Origin: JAVJSD01 sp040219575
GTDB lineage: Bacteria > Planctomycetota > Planctomycetia > Pirellulales > Pirellulaceae
DNA: 64,000 nt
Assembly: GCA_040219575.1 (NCBI GenBank)
Contig: JAVJSD010000069.1
Span: 33,875 to 97,874 of the forward strand
Direction: 5' to 3'
The notes beneath the pieces were generated by a model, which did not search any database, had not been told where the DNA came from, and worked only from the letters and a program-made list of their open reading frames with translations. Shown here one piece after another: positions 8,039-16,855 of the stretch. Numbering within the stretch: the stretch's first letter is position 1; each line of letters opens with the position of its first letter. Position numbers and translations under genes: made by a program.

Positions 8039-10513
8039 ATGCCGATGAACAGTCTACGCGTCCTGCTGAAACGCTCACCGTTGCCGTGGGGGCATGTCGG
8101 CCCCCACGCGCCGGAGGGGGAGTCCGGCGACCGAGCTACCGGCGGCGCCGCCCGAGCCCGCGCGACGAGGATGGTCGCGCTGCATCTGCTGCTGCTGCTT
8201 GTCACCTGCGCCGTCGTGTTGCCGTTGAACCGCGACCTGCTGTTCATGGGATTCGACGGTTCGTACTTCAAGAACCAGATCCGCCAACAGACGACGTGGA
8301 TGCCGCGGCGGTTGGGCTTCGGCGGCACGCCGTTTCAGGGCGTGGGGAATGTCTTCTTCCTCAACAACTTCCGCTTTCAGCCGGCCGCCGGCCTGTCGGG
8401 TCTGCTCAACGGCGGCCGCGTGTCTCCCACCACGATCTACACCATCGTCAGTTGCGAGATGTTCCTGGCGGTGTTGCTGTTGGCCCGTTCGTTTCGGGCC
8501 GGCATGTTTCCCTCGCTGCTGGCCGCCTGGCTGGCGACGCTGGCGATCATGCCGTTCGTCTATCCGCCTCCGATCTACTACGCCATTACCTGGTTGGCGC
8601 CGACGGCGATCGAGTTCATCGCACTCAACTGCCTCGTGCTGGCGTTATTCGGCTGGATCGGCAAGGGCAGCGTCGCCAACTCGCTGTGGCTGGGGGCGGC
8701 CGTCATTTCCATTTTGTTGTTGATGCTTTGCACGATCCCTGTGGCTTACGTGCTAATCGCGCCGACTTTGCTGGTCGTCGGTGCGGCGCATCTACTTTCC
8801 ACGCAGACCGCACGCGAGCGCTGGACCAAGATCGGCCTGCTCGCCGCGATGGGGATATCGGCGGCGCCGACCGCGCTCCCGTTCTTGGGAGGTGTGTTCC
8901 TATACACCGTTCCCGGCATGTTGGGCGGCGAACTGTTCAACGACCGCATTCGGCTCGGCAGCGTTTCGATCTTGTTTCACTCCAGCGAAGGTTGGCTGGG
9001 GGTTTGGCTCGTACCGTTCAGCACGGCGTGCAGCCTCCGCCTGCTGTTCTCCTGCCGGCGATCGCATCGGGCGCTTGCGGCGGCGACGCTCCTGCTGACC
9101 GCCCTGGTGGTCGGCGGCGGAATGTTGCTGACCTTCGTCTTCACGCAGTACGACGGTCCCACGATGCTGTACTTCGAATTCGCCGTCTGGCCGCTGTATT
9201 TCATCACCGCCGCCTTGGGCGCCGCGCCCTTGCTGGCTTTGTTTGGACGGTTTCTCCTGCCGTTGACGCGCTGCTTTACCGAACTCCTTCCACGCACCGC
9301 AGCGTCCGCCTTCGGCCGCCGTTTGGGATTCCGGGAGACCGGCTTCCGGGCGCCCTACGCGCTCCGCGGCGCCGCGGTGCTCTCACTGCTTCCGCTGGCG
9401 GCGATCGCCTGTTCGCTTCCCGACGGGGCGCAATTGCCCGAATACATGATTTGGCACTTCCCGCCCCGCCGCAACGCGATCGTCGATCGCCTCGAGCAGC
9501 AGATCGCGCTTCGCCCTGGCCGACCATTTCGCGGCAGCGTGGCCACATTCACCGGCTACCATCAGTCTCCCCCAGGCGTCAACTGGCTGGATCAACACTC
9601 CTTCGACAGTCGCCTGCAAGCCAAGATCGGCAACGAATTGCGGGCTGTCGGACTGTGGCACTATGACATCCCCACGTTGTTCGAATACAACCAACTCATG
9701 AGTCCGACCTTTTTCGTGATGGCGACGCGCAAACTGGCGCGGCCCGGCGACAGGCAGATTCGCAACGTCATCGTGCTGAGCAAGGTCGACGCCGACTACC
9801 TGACCAGCATCGGCGTCCGCTACGCCATTGCGGACAACGACGAACCGCTCGGACAGGGAGCGAAATTATGCGAGACAATCGAGTCGGCCGACGGACCGCC
9901 GATCCGGCTGTTCGAGTTCGATCGACCGAACGTTGGTGACTATTCTCCGACCGAGGTGTTGGTCGCTGGCGACGTTTCCGAGGCTTTGTCGCTGCTCGAC
10001 GATCAATTCGACTATCGCCGAAGCGTTGTGCTGCACGCTCCATTATCGACGCCGCTGGTGCCGGCGGACGACAGCGCCGTGACGATTGAACGGCACGGCA
10101 TGCGCGTCCGCGCCTCGTCGCGCGGCACGTCGCTGTTGCTGCTTCCTTTGCAATTCAGCCACTGCCTTGATGTACGCCCCCTCCGCGGCGACCTGGCGGA
10201 CGTGCAATTGGTGCGGGCCAACGTCATGCAGGCGGCGTTGGTGTTCTCCGGCGAAATTGATCTGCGAATCGGTTTTCAGTACGGCCCCTTCGCCAATCCC
10301 TACGGACGCCTCGCCGACTATCGCGAAGCGAAGCAGTTGGACCTTGCCGCGACGCCGCCCGCGACCGAGCCTTCCGCGACGAATACCGACACACTCTACC
10401 TACCCGAGGCGCCGCCTCACCGGAAGACAACCGCCGATCTCGACGCGGATGCTTTGATTCAGTCCGCTCATAAGGATTCGCCAGCCGCCGCGAGCGACGG
10501 CTTGAAACGATAG
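8039..10513 (+). CDS. Polytopic membrane protein, paralogue of the 807-4622 protein, GT-C/YfhO-like
   Basis: 824 residues, no named family assigned. It aligns with residues about 195-930 of the 807-4622 product: LFMGFDGSYFKNQ (Asp73) matches LFSSLDGVFERNQ, and the C-terminal soluble part shares DYSPTE, SLLLLPLQFSHCLDV and QYGPFANPYGRLADYRE-like blocks. It lacks both the N-terminal three-helix module and the C-terminal discoidin/FnIII domains. About ten to twelve membrane segments (about 45-430) precede an extracytoplasmic domain (about 470-770). The layout resembles GT-C glycosyltransferases or YfhO-type proteins that modify envelope polymers from the outer face of the membrane; this is inference. 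The start may be ATG 8039 or ATG 8045. The last 50 residues are low complexity. Confidence 0.75.
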   Translation: MPMNSLRVLLKRSPLPWGHVGPHAPEGESGDRATGGAARARATRMVALHLLLLLVTCAVVLPLNRDLLFMGFDGSYFKNQIRQQTTWMPRRLGFGGTPFQGVGNVFFLNNFRFQPAAGLSGLLNGGRVSPTTIYTIVSCEMFLAVLLLARSFRAGMFPSLLAAWLATLAIMPFVYPPPIYYAITWLAPTAIEFIALNCLVLALFGWIGKGSVANSLWLGAAVISILLLMLCTIPVAYVLIAPTLLVVGAAHLLSTQTARERWTKIGLLAAMGISAAPTALPFLGGVFLYTVPGMLGGELFNDRIRLGSVSILFHSSEGWLGVWLVPFSTACSLRLLFSCRRSHRALAAATLLLTALVVGGGMLLTFVFTQYDGPTMLYFEFAVWPLYFITAALGAAPLLALFGRFLLPLTRCFTELLPRTAASAFGRRLGFRETGFRAPYALRGAAVLSLLPLAAIACSLPDGAQLPEYMIWHFPPRRNAIVDRLEQQIALRPGRPFRGSVATFTGYHQSPPGVNWLDQHSFDSRLQAKIGNELRAVGLWHYDIPTLFEYNQLMSPTFFVMATRKLARPGDRQIRNVIVLSKVDADYLTSIGVRYAIADNDEPLGQGAKLCETIESADGPPIRLFEFDRPNVGDYSPTEVLVAGDVSEALSLLDDQFDYRRSVVLHAPLSTPLVPADDSAVTIERHGMRVRASSRGTSLLLLPLQFSHCLDVRPLRGDLADVQLVRANVMQAALVFSGEIDLRIGFQYGPFANPYGRLADYREAKQLDLAATPPATEPSATNTDTLYLPEAPPHRKTTADLDADALIQSAHKDSPAAASDGLKR

Positions 10514-10570
10514 GCTTTGCCTGAAGTCCGGCGGCGAAAGCGGCCGGACTGACGCAATCGGGCGAAGACC

Positions 10571-10597
10571 TCGGAACTCTGGCGAGTTCCGCTACGG
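10571..10597. repeat. Small palindromic intergenic repeat (REP-like), copy 1
   Basis: Palindrome built from GGAACTC and GAGTTCC with a short spacer and a GCTACGG tail. Closely related copies lie at 28214-28240, 28267-28291, 47596-47669 and 54711-54740, always between genes. It sits in the 311-bp gap between the 824-residue membrane protein and the next gene; I see nothing else definite in that gap. Confidence 0.65.
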
Positions 10598-10824
10598 ACA
10601 ACCGCTGTCAGGACGCCGTCAAAAACAGCGTGGCTCGCCAATCGCCGACAACGGACATCGTGAGGACGGCCGCTAGCATGCTGGCATGAAACCGCCCTCA
10701 TTGCTTGCTCAAACTCGTCAGTCACTGATCTTGACGCCGGTCGCCCGTATTTACTACCTTTCCGCACACTATTGAGTTCCCCTCCCGCAGCAGCACGTCG
10801 CGCGGGAATCCTTTGGAGTTGTCG

Positions 10825-11346
10825 ATGGTCGTTCTGGGTATCACGTTCGGCACGCTGGCGTTTGTGTTCCTTGCGCACGTGATCATGTGGCGCATCCGAC
10901 TGCCGGAGAAGCCGCTGAAACTGTTGCTGTATATGTTTCTGGTCTCGATCACCGCGGTGCTCGTCGTGCACTTTAAGATCGAGGACTCTTTGCTCAAACG
11001 CGACATTCCGCACCTCAGTGGACTAGCGGATTATCTCGCCGTGATCTTGCTGTATGTTCCCATCTCGTTGGCCTACATCATTGGCTATACGACGCTGCAG
11101 GTGGACAGCCCCACGCTGAGCCTGATTTGGGAGATGCACCGCACGGGCGCGGCGGGCATGTCGTCCGACGACATTTCCCGCTTCAGCAGCGAGCGCCCGT
11201 TCGTTCGCGACCGACTCGACGCGCTGCTCGAGCAGGGCGTGATCGTCCGCCGCAACGACCGGCTGTTCGCCGCCAATCGGCTGCTGCCGATGTTCCGCGT
11301 CGTACTGTTCTATCGCTCGCTGTATCACGGCCATAGCGAAGGTTGA
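10825..11346 (+). CDS. Small membrane protein with C-terminal winged-helix-like segment
   Basis: 173 residues from ATG 10825. That start has a GGAG ribosome binding site at 10815-10818 with six bases of spacing; a TTG start at 10813 would overlap it. Three membrane segments (about 1-20, 33-53 and 68-92) are followed by a soluble segment (about 100-160) rich in helix-turn-helix-like spacing (ALLEQGVIVRRNDRLFAANR). The same arrangement, three helices then a short winged-helix-like region, forms residues 1-170 of the giant protein at 807-4622. I do not recognise a named family. Its position inside the polysaccharide locus suggests a partner of the 824-residue protein, which lacks this module; this is inference. 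Confidence 0.7.
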   Translation: MVVLGITFGTLAFVFLAHVIMWRIRLPEKPLKLLLYMFLVSITAVLVVHFKIEDSLLKRDIPHLSGLADYLAVILLYVPISLAYIIGYTTLQVDSPTLSLIWEMHRTGAAGMSSDDISRFSSERPFVRDRLDALLEQGVIVRRNDRLFAANRLLPMFRVVLFYRSLYHGHSEG

Positions 11347-11409
11347 TCCAGGCACGAATCTCGACATCGACCCTGCCGAAACCGGCACTCAGAATCAAGG
11401 AGGTTTCCC

Positions 11410-12402
11410 GTGGCGAAATACATCATTCTCGGCGGCAACGGAGTGTTCGGCGTCCAGGCGGCGCTGTACCTGCTCGAAAACGCCAATCCCGACAAGGTGA
11501 TCTGCGTCGGTCGCAATCCGGAAAAGGCGCCGGCCTTCACGCTCGACGTCGGCAAGGACGACCCGCGATACGCCTATCACCAGATTCACGTCGTGTACGA
11601 GCAGGATCGCTTGACCGAACTGTTCGACAAGGAGCAGCCCGACTACATCGTCAACTTCGCCGCTCAGGGCGAAGGCGCCGTCTCGTGGAAGAAGTCGTGG
11701 CGGTTCTACGAGACCAACGCCACCGCGCTGGCCAAGATGACCGAGGAGTTGCTCTCCCGCGACTACCTCAAGCGTTGGATTCAAATCGGCACGTCGGAGT
11801 TGTACGGCTCGTGCGACTTCCCCGCCAAGGAAGACACGCCGATTCGCCCGACGAGTCCCTACGCCGCCTCGAAGGCCGCCGGCGACATGCACCTGCTATC
11901 CATCGCCGAGGTGCTTAACTTCCCGATGAACATCATCCGTCCCTCGAACGCCTACGCCCCCGGCCAATTGCTGCACCGCGTGCTGCCCAAAGCCGTGCTG
12001 TGCGGCCTGACCGGGAACAAGCTGCCGCTGCACGGCGGAGGACGCGCCCGCAAGTCGTACATCCACGCCCGCGATCTCGGTCGCGCGATTCATCTGGTCG
12101 CCGAGAACGCGCCGCTGGGCCGCGTCTACAACGCCGGTCCGCCCGAGCCGACCGCCATTCGCGATCTGGTGGCGCTGGTGGCCCGCGAAATGGAGATGCC
12201 CTTCGAGCAGTTGTGCGAGGTGACCGGCGAACGCCTGGGCCAGGATTCGCAGTACTGGCTCGACAGCAGCGCCATCAAGAACGATGTCGGTTGGGAGCCG
12301 CAGATCGGCCTCAAGGAAGGCGTCCGGGAGATGATCGCTTGGGGACGCGAGCATCTGGATTACCTCCGCACCGTCTCGACCGACTACATTCTGAGGGCGT
12401 AG
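11410..12402 (+). CDS. NAD(P)-dependent epimerase/dehydratase (extended SDR, GDP-mannose 4,6-dehydratase-like)
   Basis: 330-residue extended short-chain dehydrogenase acting on a nucleotide sugar. The Rossmann glycine motif GGNGVFG starts at residue 8. The catalytic block is GTSELYGS (Thr-Ser-Glu, the pattern of GDP-mannose dehydratases) followed by SPYAASKAAGD with Tyr and Lys. The RKSYIHARDL block and a C-terminal DVGWEPQIGLKEGV stretch are typical of the family. The GTG start at 11410 is decided by a strong AAGGAGG site at 11398-11404. It follows the small membrane protein by 63 bp and precedes a glycosyltransferase by 24 bp. Family is clear; the substrate is not. Confidence 0.85.
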   Translation: MAKYIILGGNGVFGVQAALYLLENANPDKVICVGRNPEKAPAFTLDVGKDDPRYAYHQIHVVYEQDRLTELFDKEQPDYIVNFAAQGEGAVSWKKSWRFYETNATALAKMTEELLSRDYLKRWIQIGTSELYGSCDFPAKEDTPIRPTSPYAASKAAGDMHLLSIAEVLNFPMNIIRPSNAYAPGQLLHRVLPKAVLCGLTGNKLPLHGGGRARKSYIHARDLGRAIHLVAENAPLGRVYNAGPPEPTAIRDLVALVAREMEMPFEQLCEVTGERLGQDSQYWLDSSAIKNDVGWEPQIGLKEGVREMIAWGREHLDYLRTVSTDYILRA

Positions 12403-12426
12403 AACGACGGAAGGCTAACATCTCCC

Positions 12427-13692
12427 ATGGCGAATCAGCCCCGTCGCTGGAAAGACCGACTGCCCGGCTACCGTGGACTGAGCCGCGCCGCGCGACGTTT
12501 GCGCGACGGCTTGGTCCTCTTGCCGGCCATCTGCGCGGTGATGCTCTGCCGACTGCTGCGGCCGATCGTGCTGGTCCGCTTCGGCTGGATCCGCGCTTCG
12601 CGGATTGGGCATCTCGTGTTCGAGACCGACCTCTATCTGTGCGAGCGCCGCGCCGGTTTGCACCCGCGGCGCTCGCTCGATCTGTTTTACTTCGACAGCC
12701 CGCCCTGCAATCGGCAGGTGGCGGCCATGTTCCGCCGCTGCATGTGGATTCATCCGCTCGTCCGCCGCTTGGATCGCGTCAACAAGTGGCTGCCCGGCGG
12801 CGCCCCCCATCAAGTCACGATTCTCGGCCGCGATACATACTTTACACCCCGGGATACGCACGATCTGCTGGTCGGCTCGCCCGCGGAACTGCAGTTCACG
12901 GCCGAGGAGCGCCGCCGCGGCGATGAACAACTCGAGCGTCTGGGCATCCCCCGCGACGCCGCCGTGGTCTGCGTTCACAACCGCGACTCGGCGTTCCTGC
13001 GCGAGCAGTTCCCGCATGAAGTATGGGACTACCACGACTACCGCGACTTCTCGGTGGAGGACTTGCGACCCACGGTCGACGAACTCGTCCGCCGTGGGTA
13101 CTACGTGGTGCGGGTGGGGCAGCAGGTGGCGGAGTCGCTCGACCACGACTCTCCGCGCGTGATCGACTACGCCTCGGGAGAGCCGAATGACTTTCTCGAC
13201 GCCTACCTCTGCGCCCGCTGCCGGTTCTTCGTCGGCAACACGTCGGGCCTGTTCCTGTTGGCCACGGCCTTTCGCCGGCCGGTCGTATCGGTCAATCATG
13301 TCCCCTTCGGATCGATCTCGATCTGCGCCAGCCACGATCTGGTGCTGCCCAAGCTGCTGTGGTCGGAAGAGAAACAGCGCGTGCTGACGCTGCCCGAAGT
13401 GGTCGCGGCCGGAGCGGCGAACCTGTACCTCGGCGGCGACTACGTCGCCGCGGGACTGCGGGCGGTCAGCAACGATCCCGAAGACATTCGGGCGGCGGCG
13501 GCCGAACTCGACGATCGTCTGCACGGCCGCTTTCAAGACACGCCCCGCGACCAGGAGTTGGCCGAGGCGCTGCGGCGCATCTACGACGCTTGCGGCCACG
13601 TCGGCCAGTTGCGGACGCGCGTCGCCGCCACGTTCCTGCGACGCCACAGCCGGCTGTTCGAAACAGCCCCCAAAGCGTCGCAGGCCGCCTAG
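12427..13692 (+). CDS. Putative glycosyltransferase, TIGR04372 family
   Basis: 421 residues. The core (about 175-340) shows VVCVHNRDS, then RPTVDELVRRGYYVVRVG, then a GNTSGLFLLATAF stretch and FGSISICASHDLVLPKLLW, which I recognise as the TIGR04372 pattern of putative glycosyltransferases found in surface-glycan loci. A hydrophobic segment at about 30-50 could anchor it to the membrane. It ends the polysaccharide locus, and its stop is only six bases from the stop of the convergent Pup-ligase-like gene. Biochemical activity of the family is, as far as I know, not well characterised. Confidence 0.75.
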   Translation: MANQPRRWKDRLPGYRGLSRAARRLRDGLVLLPAICAVMLCRLLRPIVLVRFGWIRASRIGHLVFETDLYLCERRAGLHPRRSLDLFYFDSPPCNRQVAAMFRRCMWIHPLVRRLDRVNKWLPGGAPHQVTILGRDTYFTPRDTHDLLVGSPAELQFTAEERRRGDEQLERLGIPRDAAVVCVHNRDSAFLREQFPHEVWDYHDYRDFSVEDLRPTVDELVRRGYYVVRVGQQVAESLDHDSPRVIDYASGEPNDFLDAYLCARCRFFVGNTSGLFLLATAFRRPVVSVNHVPFGSISICASHDLVLPKLLWSEEKQRVLTLPEVVAAGAANLYLGGDYVAAGLRAVSNDPEDIRAAAAELDDRLHGRFQDTPRDQELAEALRRIYDACGHVGQLRTRVAATFLRRHSRLFETAPKASQAA

Positions 13693-13698
13693 CCGTTG

Positions 13699-15486
13699 CT
13701 ACCAGAAGAACGGACCATCGAAGTGGTCGTCGGGGGCGTCGTCCTGTTCCGCTTCGCGCCGCTCGGGAAGTTGCGCGGAACGAGCCTGGCGGTCGCGCCG
13801 CGCGTCGGTCAGGCGAATCCGCTGCGTCGCGCGGCCGCGTCGCAGATAGATGGTCGACCAGCTGGCGCGGATCGGCGCCAAGCCTCCCGCGAATTCGCGA
13901 ATGTAACGACCTCGCGTGGAGGCCGGTGAATCGGAGGGCGGAATCCGCGTCGCCCGTTCGATCTCCTCCTCGTCGAGCAACAATTCCACCTGACCCGCGT
14001 CGGCCAGTCGGCGATGGTAGCCTTCGGGCGACAGTTCGTGATAACGCAGGTCGATTTTCTTTCGCTGCTCCCAAGCAGCGTCCACCCCCGCCTCGCCGAG
14101 CAGGAACAGCTTGGTGACCCAATCGACGGCGCCCAGCAGCGTCTGCGGCGCTTCTTCGAGTTGGTCGAGCGTGTCTTCCCACAGGTGCAACGTCTCCCAG
14201 GCCTCGTCCGGCGCTTGAGGCTGGGTTTGCAGGAACCGTCGGCAGGCGTTCAGGTAGTATCGCTGCACTTCGAGCGCCGTCGGCCGTCCTCCGTCGGACA
14301 GACGAATCTCGCAGTTCAGCGACGCGTCGGAGGCGACCCGATGCAGCGTGCGCAGCGCGCGCACCACGCGCGGCGGCCGCCGCAAATGGCCCGCCTCGAT
14401 GGCGTCGATCACCAGCAACGTGGTGGCGATTCGCAAATACTCCGCCCGCTGGCACATGTTCGAATCGCCCAGGGCGATCTGCAACCGCTGACGACGGCGG
14501 AACAGTTCGAAGTAGCCTCGCAGCGTGAAGCCGCCTTCGCCGAACATCGCCTTCAAGAAGTGGCCGAAGCTGAACAGGGGATGGTCGCGCAGGAATCCAC
14601 CGAAACCGACCAGGCAGTTGATGCCGCTGGCCTTGTCGGCGAGATGGAAACGGTCCTGCTCGTCGACCATTCCCGCGCCGCACACCACCGCGCGGCTGAC
14701 CAGCAGCGGCAGCAGGCCGCGGCGCAATTGGCGAAAGGCGGTCAGCCGGGCCAGCACGTACATGCTCACCGCCAGCGGCGCCAGGTTGGCGCGTTCCACG
14801 ATCGAAATCACGACGCTCAGCCAGCGGGGAAACACCCAGGGCTCTCCCTCGTCGAGCATGTGCCGGCCAAGCAGGACTTGCGACAGCGCATCGCCCCGCC
14901 GCAGCAACACGCTGGCCGTCACGCACAACAGCCCCGCGGCCAAAAAGTATCCAGACATCGCCAGGTACAGCAGCAGCAGCGAGACCCGGTACAGCAGGAC
15001 GAGCGGAAAGATGGCGACCAGGCCGGCGCGCCACAGAAACAACCACACGCCGCGCGCGACCACGGCCTCGTAATTCTCCTGCGCGCCGTACACGGCGCCG
15101 CGACTGTCGCGGTCGTTCTTGATCAGCGTGAACCGGCCGTCGTGTCGCGACGCGATGGCGGCCTCCGACAGCAGCCGATCTTGGCCCCGCTGCCAGGTGA
15201 GCAACTGACGCGGCGAACGGCACTCGGGCGTGGCGCCCTCCATCAAGCCATTCACCGCGTCGACCGATTCGAACCACAACGCCCCGCCGGTGGCCAGGAA
15301 ACGCCCTTCCTTGAAATGACGGGCCGGGGCGGTCGGCAGACGACGTCCCAACTCGACGGCCAACGATTCGTACAGCGAGTACGAGAGCGGCGTCTCGGTC
15401 GTGGGATCCAACGGCGAGAACCGCGGCGCGTATTCCGTTTCCAGTCCGATCAGGCGATCGAAGATTTCAGCCCGGGGAGCATTCAC
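13699..15486 (-). CDS. Pup-ligase-like protein (PafA/Dop carboxylate-amine ligase superfamily) with inserted membrane segment
   Basis: 595 residues from a GTG start. Family motifs appear in order: GLETEYA (14-20), GATPECRSP (84-92), KNDRDSRG (123-130), YGAQENYE (133-140), LLPLLVSR then CGAG (258-272), and GDSNM (340-344). In actinobacteria PafA uses these to bind ATP and join the C-terminal Glu of Pup to lysines; Dop removes or deamidates Pup. Unlike those soluble enzymes, an insertion at about 147-250 carries two to three membrane helices. The strand that normally holds the catalytic Asp reads GGALWFESVDAV, with Glu73 and Asp76 at the place I would expect it, so activity is uncertain. A 72-residue disordered protein ending in Gly-Glu lies 39 bp upstream on the same strand. 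No proteasome subunit or Mpa gene is visible here. Confidence 0.85.
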   Translation of the reverse strand: MNAPRAEIFDRLIGLETEYAPRFSPLDPTTETPLSYSLYESLAVELGRRLPTAPARHFKEGRFLATGGALWFESVDAVNGLMEGATPECRSPRQLLTWQRGQDRLLSEAAIASRHDGRFTLIKNDRDSRGAVYGAQENYEAVVARGVWLFLWRAGLVAIFPLVLLYRVSLLLLYLAMSGYFLAAGLLCVTASVLLRRGDALSQVLLGRHMLDEGEPWVFPRWLSVVISIVERANLAPLAVSMYVLARLTAFRQLRRGLLPLLVSRAVVCGAGMVDEQDRFHLADKASGINCLVGFGGFLRDHPLFSFGHFLKAMFGEGGFTLRGYFELFRRRQRLQIALGDSNMCQRAEYLRIATTLLVIDAIEAGHLRRPPRVVRALRTLHRVASDASLNCEIRLSDGGRPTALEVQRYYLNACRRFLQTQPQAPDEAWETLHLWEDTLDQLEEAPQTLLGAVDWVTKLFLLGEAGVDAAWEQRKKIDLRYHELSPEGYHRRLADAGQVELLLDEEEIERATRIPPSDSPASTRGRYIREFAGGLAPIRASWSTIYLRRGRATQRIRLTDARRDRQARSAQLPERREAEQDDAPDDHFDGPFFW

Positions 15487-15525
15487 GGGCGGACGCCCCC
15501 ATCAGCAGAAGGCCGGCCGGACGGA

Positions 15526-15744
15526 CTACTCGCCGGCCTCGCGGGGAACCACCACTTCCCCGACGTAGCGCGCCGCCTGCTGGCGGCTATCGGCCAGAAT
15601 GGCTTCTACCGCGCCGGTCAACGGAGCCGTGCCGGTCAACGGAGCCGTGCTGGGTTCGGCGATGGAGCGGGACGTTGATTCCGTCGAGAGATCCAAACCG
15701 CGCGGCTGGGCGGCGGTCGGCTGCGTAGCGCCCTTGGTCGTCAT
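15526..15744 (-). CDS. Small disordered protein ending in Gly-Glu, candidate Pup-like modifier
   Basis: 72 residues from ATG 15744, supported by an AGGAG site eight bases upstream. Residues 1-45 are rich in Thr, Ser, Ala, Pro and Gln and look disordered; 46-62 (AVEAILADSRQQAARYV) could form a helix; the C-terminus is PREAGE. Pup is about 64 residues, disordered, with a helical C-terminal half and a terminal Gly-Gly-Glu or Gly-Gly-Gln. Size, disorder, terminal Glu and position directly before a Pup-ligase-like gene fit a modifier role, but there is no sequence similarity I can demonstrate and the penultimate pair is Ala-Gly, not Gly-Gly. The frame is open further upstream without a comparable start. 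Contains an 18-bp tandem duplication giving (APLTG-T/A) twice. Confidence 0.6.
   Translation of the reverse strand: MTTKGATQPTAAQPRGLDLSTESTSRSIAEPSTAPLTGTAPLTGAVEAILADSRQQAARYVGEVVVPREAGE
15613..15648. repeat. 18-bp perfect tandem duplication inside the candidate modifier gene
   Basis: Two identical 18-bp units (15613-15630, 15631-15648), in frame, doubling the hexapeptide APLTG plus Thr/Ala. One of many such short duplications in this window. Confidence 0.9.
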
Positions 15745-15958
15745 CTTGCTTGCTCCTGCGGCGCCGCGAAAACTCGCGGGTAGGTCGTTGAATCGGAATC
15801 GAGGCGTTAAGCGGAAAGTCCCGCCACGCAACGAATCCATCTTAACGAGCCGGGTATCCCGGAGCAAGCATTTCGGCCCGTACAAGCACGCAGCGCGAGC
15901 AAGTGTGTTTTTCCAGGAGTTTTCACCGCGAATCGGCAGCCCACGATACGGCGCCGCG

Positions 15959-16855
15959 TCAGCTGAAGCGGGCGTTGTCGAGTCGGGGACGGCGACGCGC
16001 CTGGGGCTTTTCGACCGGCAGGTTCTGTCCCGGCAGATTCTCGCCCGGCAGCGTTTGCCGCAGCAAATCGAACGCCACGCCGAACGGCTCGGTGATCGGC
16101 TTCAGGCCGCCCGTGATCTGTTCGACCTGCAGCGGTTCGGCCGGCATCTCCGCCAGGCGCATCCGCCAGTCGTCGAGTAACATGGCGTACTGGTCGTGTT
16201 GCTCGACCGTTCCCAGGGAATCGGCATTCGCGATGCTCGACGCCGTCGCGCCAGATTCCATGGCGGCGTCTCGTCGTTGCCCATGGGGCGTCCGCGCGTC
16301 CCCAGCTTCCAGCGGCGATTGCTCGAAGATGTCGAACAAGTCCTGATACAGTTCGTAGTCCGCCGGCACCGCCACAAGCGTCGCCACATCCATCGCGGGA
16401 AGTGCCGCCGAGTTCTGCTGGACATGCCGCGAGGCGCCGCTGTCGGCCGCTTCCGCGATCGCCGTCCGCGGCCGGCCGCCGTCCTGCTCGCCGCCGCGTC
16501 GCGAAGACCACGCTGTGACGAAGACCGCGATCAGCGCCAGCGCCGCAATCGCCGAGACCGTTCGCACCAGGCGCCGCGCGCCGGACCGGCGCAGTTCGGC
16601 TTGCCGACGGGCCGACTCCTGCTGGGCCAATTGCTGTTGGGTCACGTGCCGCGAGACGACTTCCCGGGAGAAATCGCCGGATGTGTCGGGCGTCTCGCCG
16701 AACTGGAGGGTCTCGAGCAACAACCGCTGTCCTTGCAACAGACGCCGGCAAGGTCCGCAGACGTGCGCATGCGCAAGCAATCGGTCGTCCGCCTCCACGG
16801 GCAGTCGCCGATCGAGAAGTTGATTCAATCGTTGCTCAAACGCTTCGCACTGCAT
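15959..16855 (-). CDS. Anti-sigma factor with zinc-binding (ZAS) domain, membrane anchored
   Basis: 298 residues. The N-terminal domain carries Cys3 and the HxxxCxxC motif (His29, Cys33, Cys36), the zinc-binding signature of ZAS anti-sigma factors that hold ECF sigma factors inactive. One membrane helix (about 97-115) separates it from a periplasmic tail of about 180 residues of unknown fold ending in a Pro/Arg-rich stretch with LPGENLPGQNLP repeats. Its start overlaps the sigma-factor gene by 20 bp, so the pair is translationally coupled. Release of the sigma factor by an envelope signal is the usual mode of such pairs; the signal is unknown. Confidence 0.85.
   Translation of the reverse strand: MQCEAFEQRLNQLLDRRLPVEADDRLLAHAHVCGPCRRLLQGQRLLLETLQFGETPDTSGDFSREVVSRHVTQQQLAQQESARRQAELRRSGARRLVRTVSAIAALALIAVFVTAWSSRRGGEQDGGRPRTAIAEAADSGASRHVQQNSAALPAMDVATLVAVPADYELYQDLFDIFEQSPLEAGDARTPHGQRRDAAMESGATASSIANADSLGTVEQHDQYAMLLDDWRMRLAEMPAEPLQVEQITGGLKPITEPFGVAFDLLRQTLPGENLPGQNLPVEKPQARRRPRLDNARFS

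Noticed and set aside
14014..15678. A 554-residue + strand open frame.
   Set aside because: Antisense to the Pup-ligase-like gene, whose frame carries the conserved motifs; the + strand product is Gln/His/Arg-rich without domains.
13699..15744. A full proteasome/pupylation operon.
   Set aside because: No prcA, prcB, Mpa/ARC or second PafA/Dop gene is visible on either side; only the ligase-like gene and the small upstream gene are supported.
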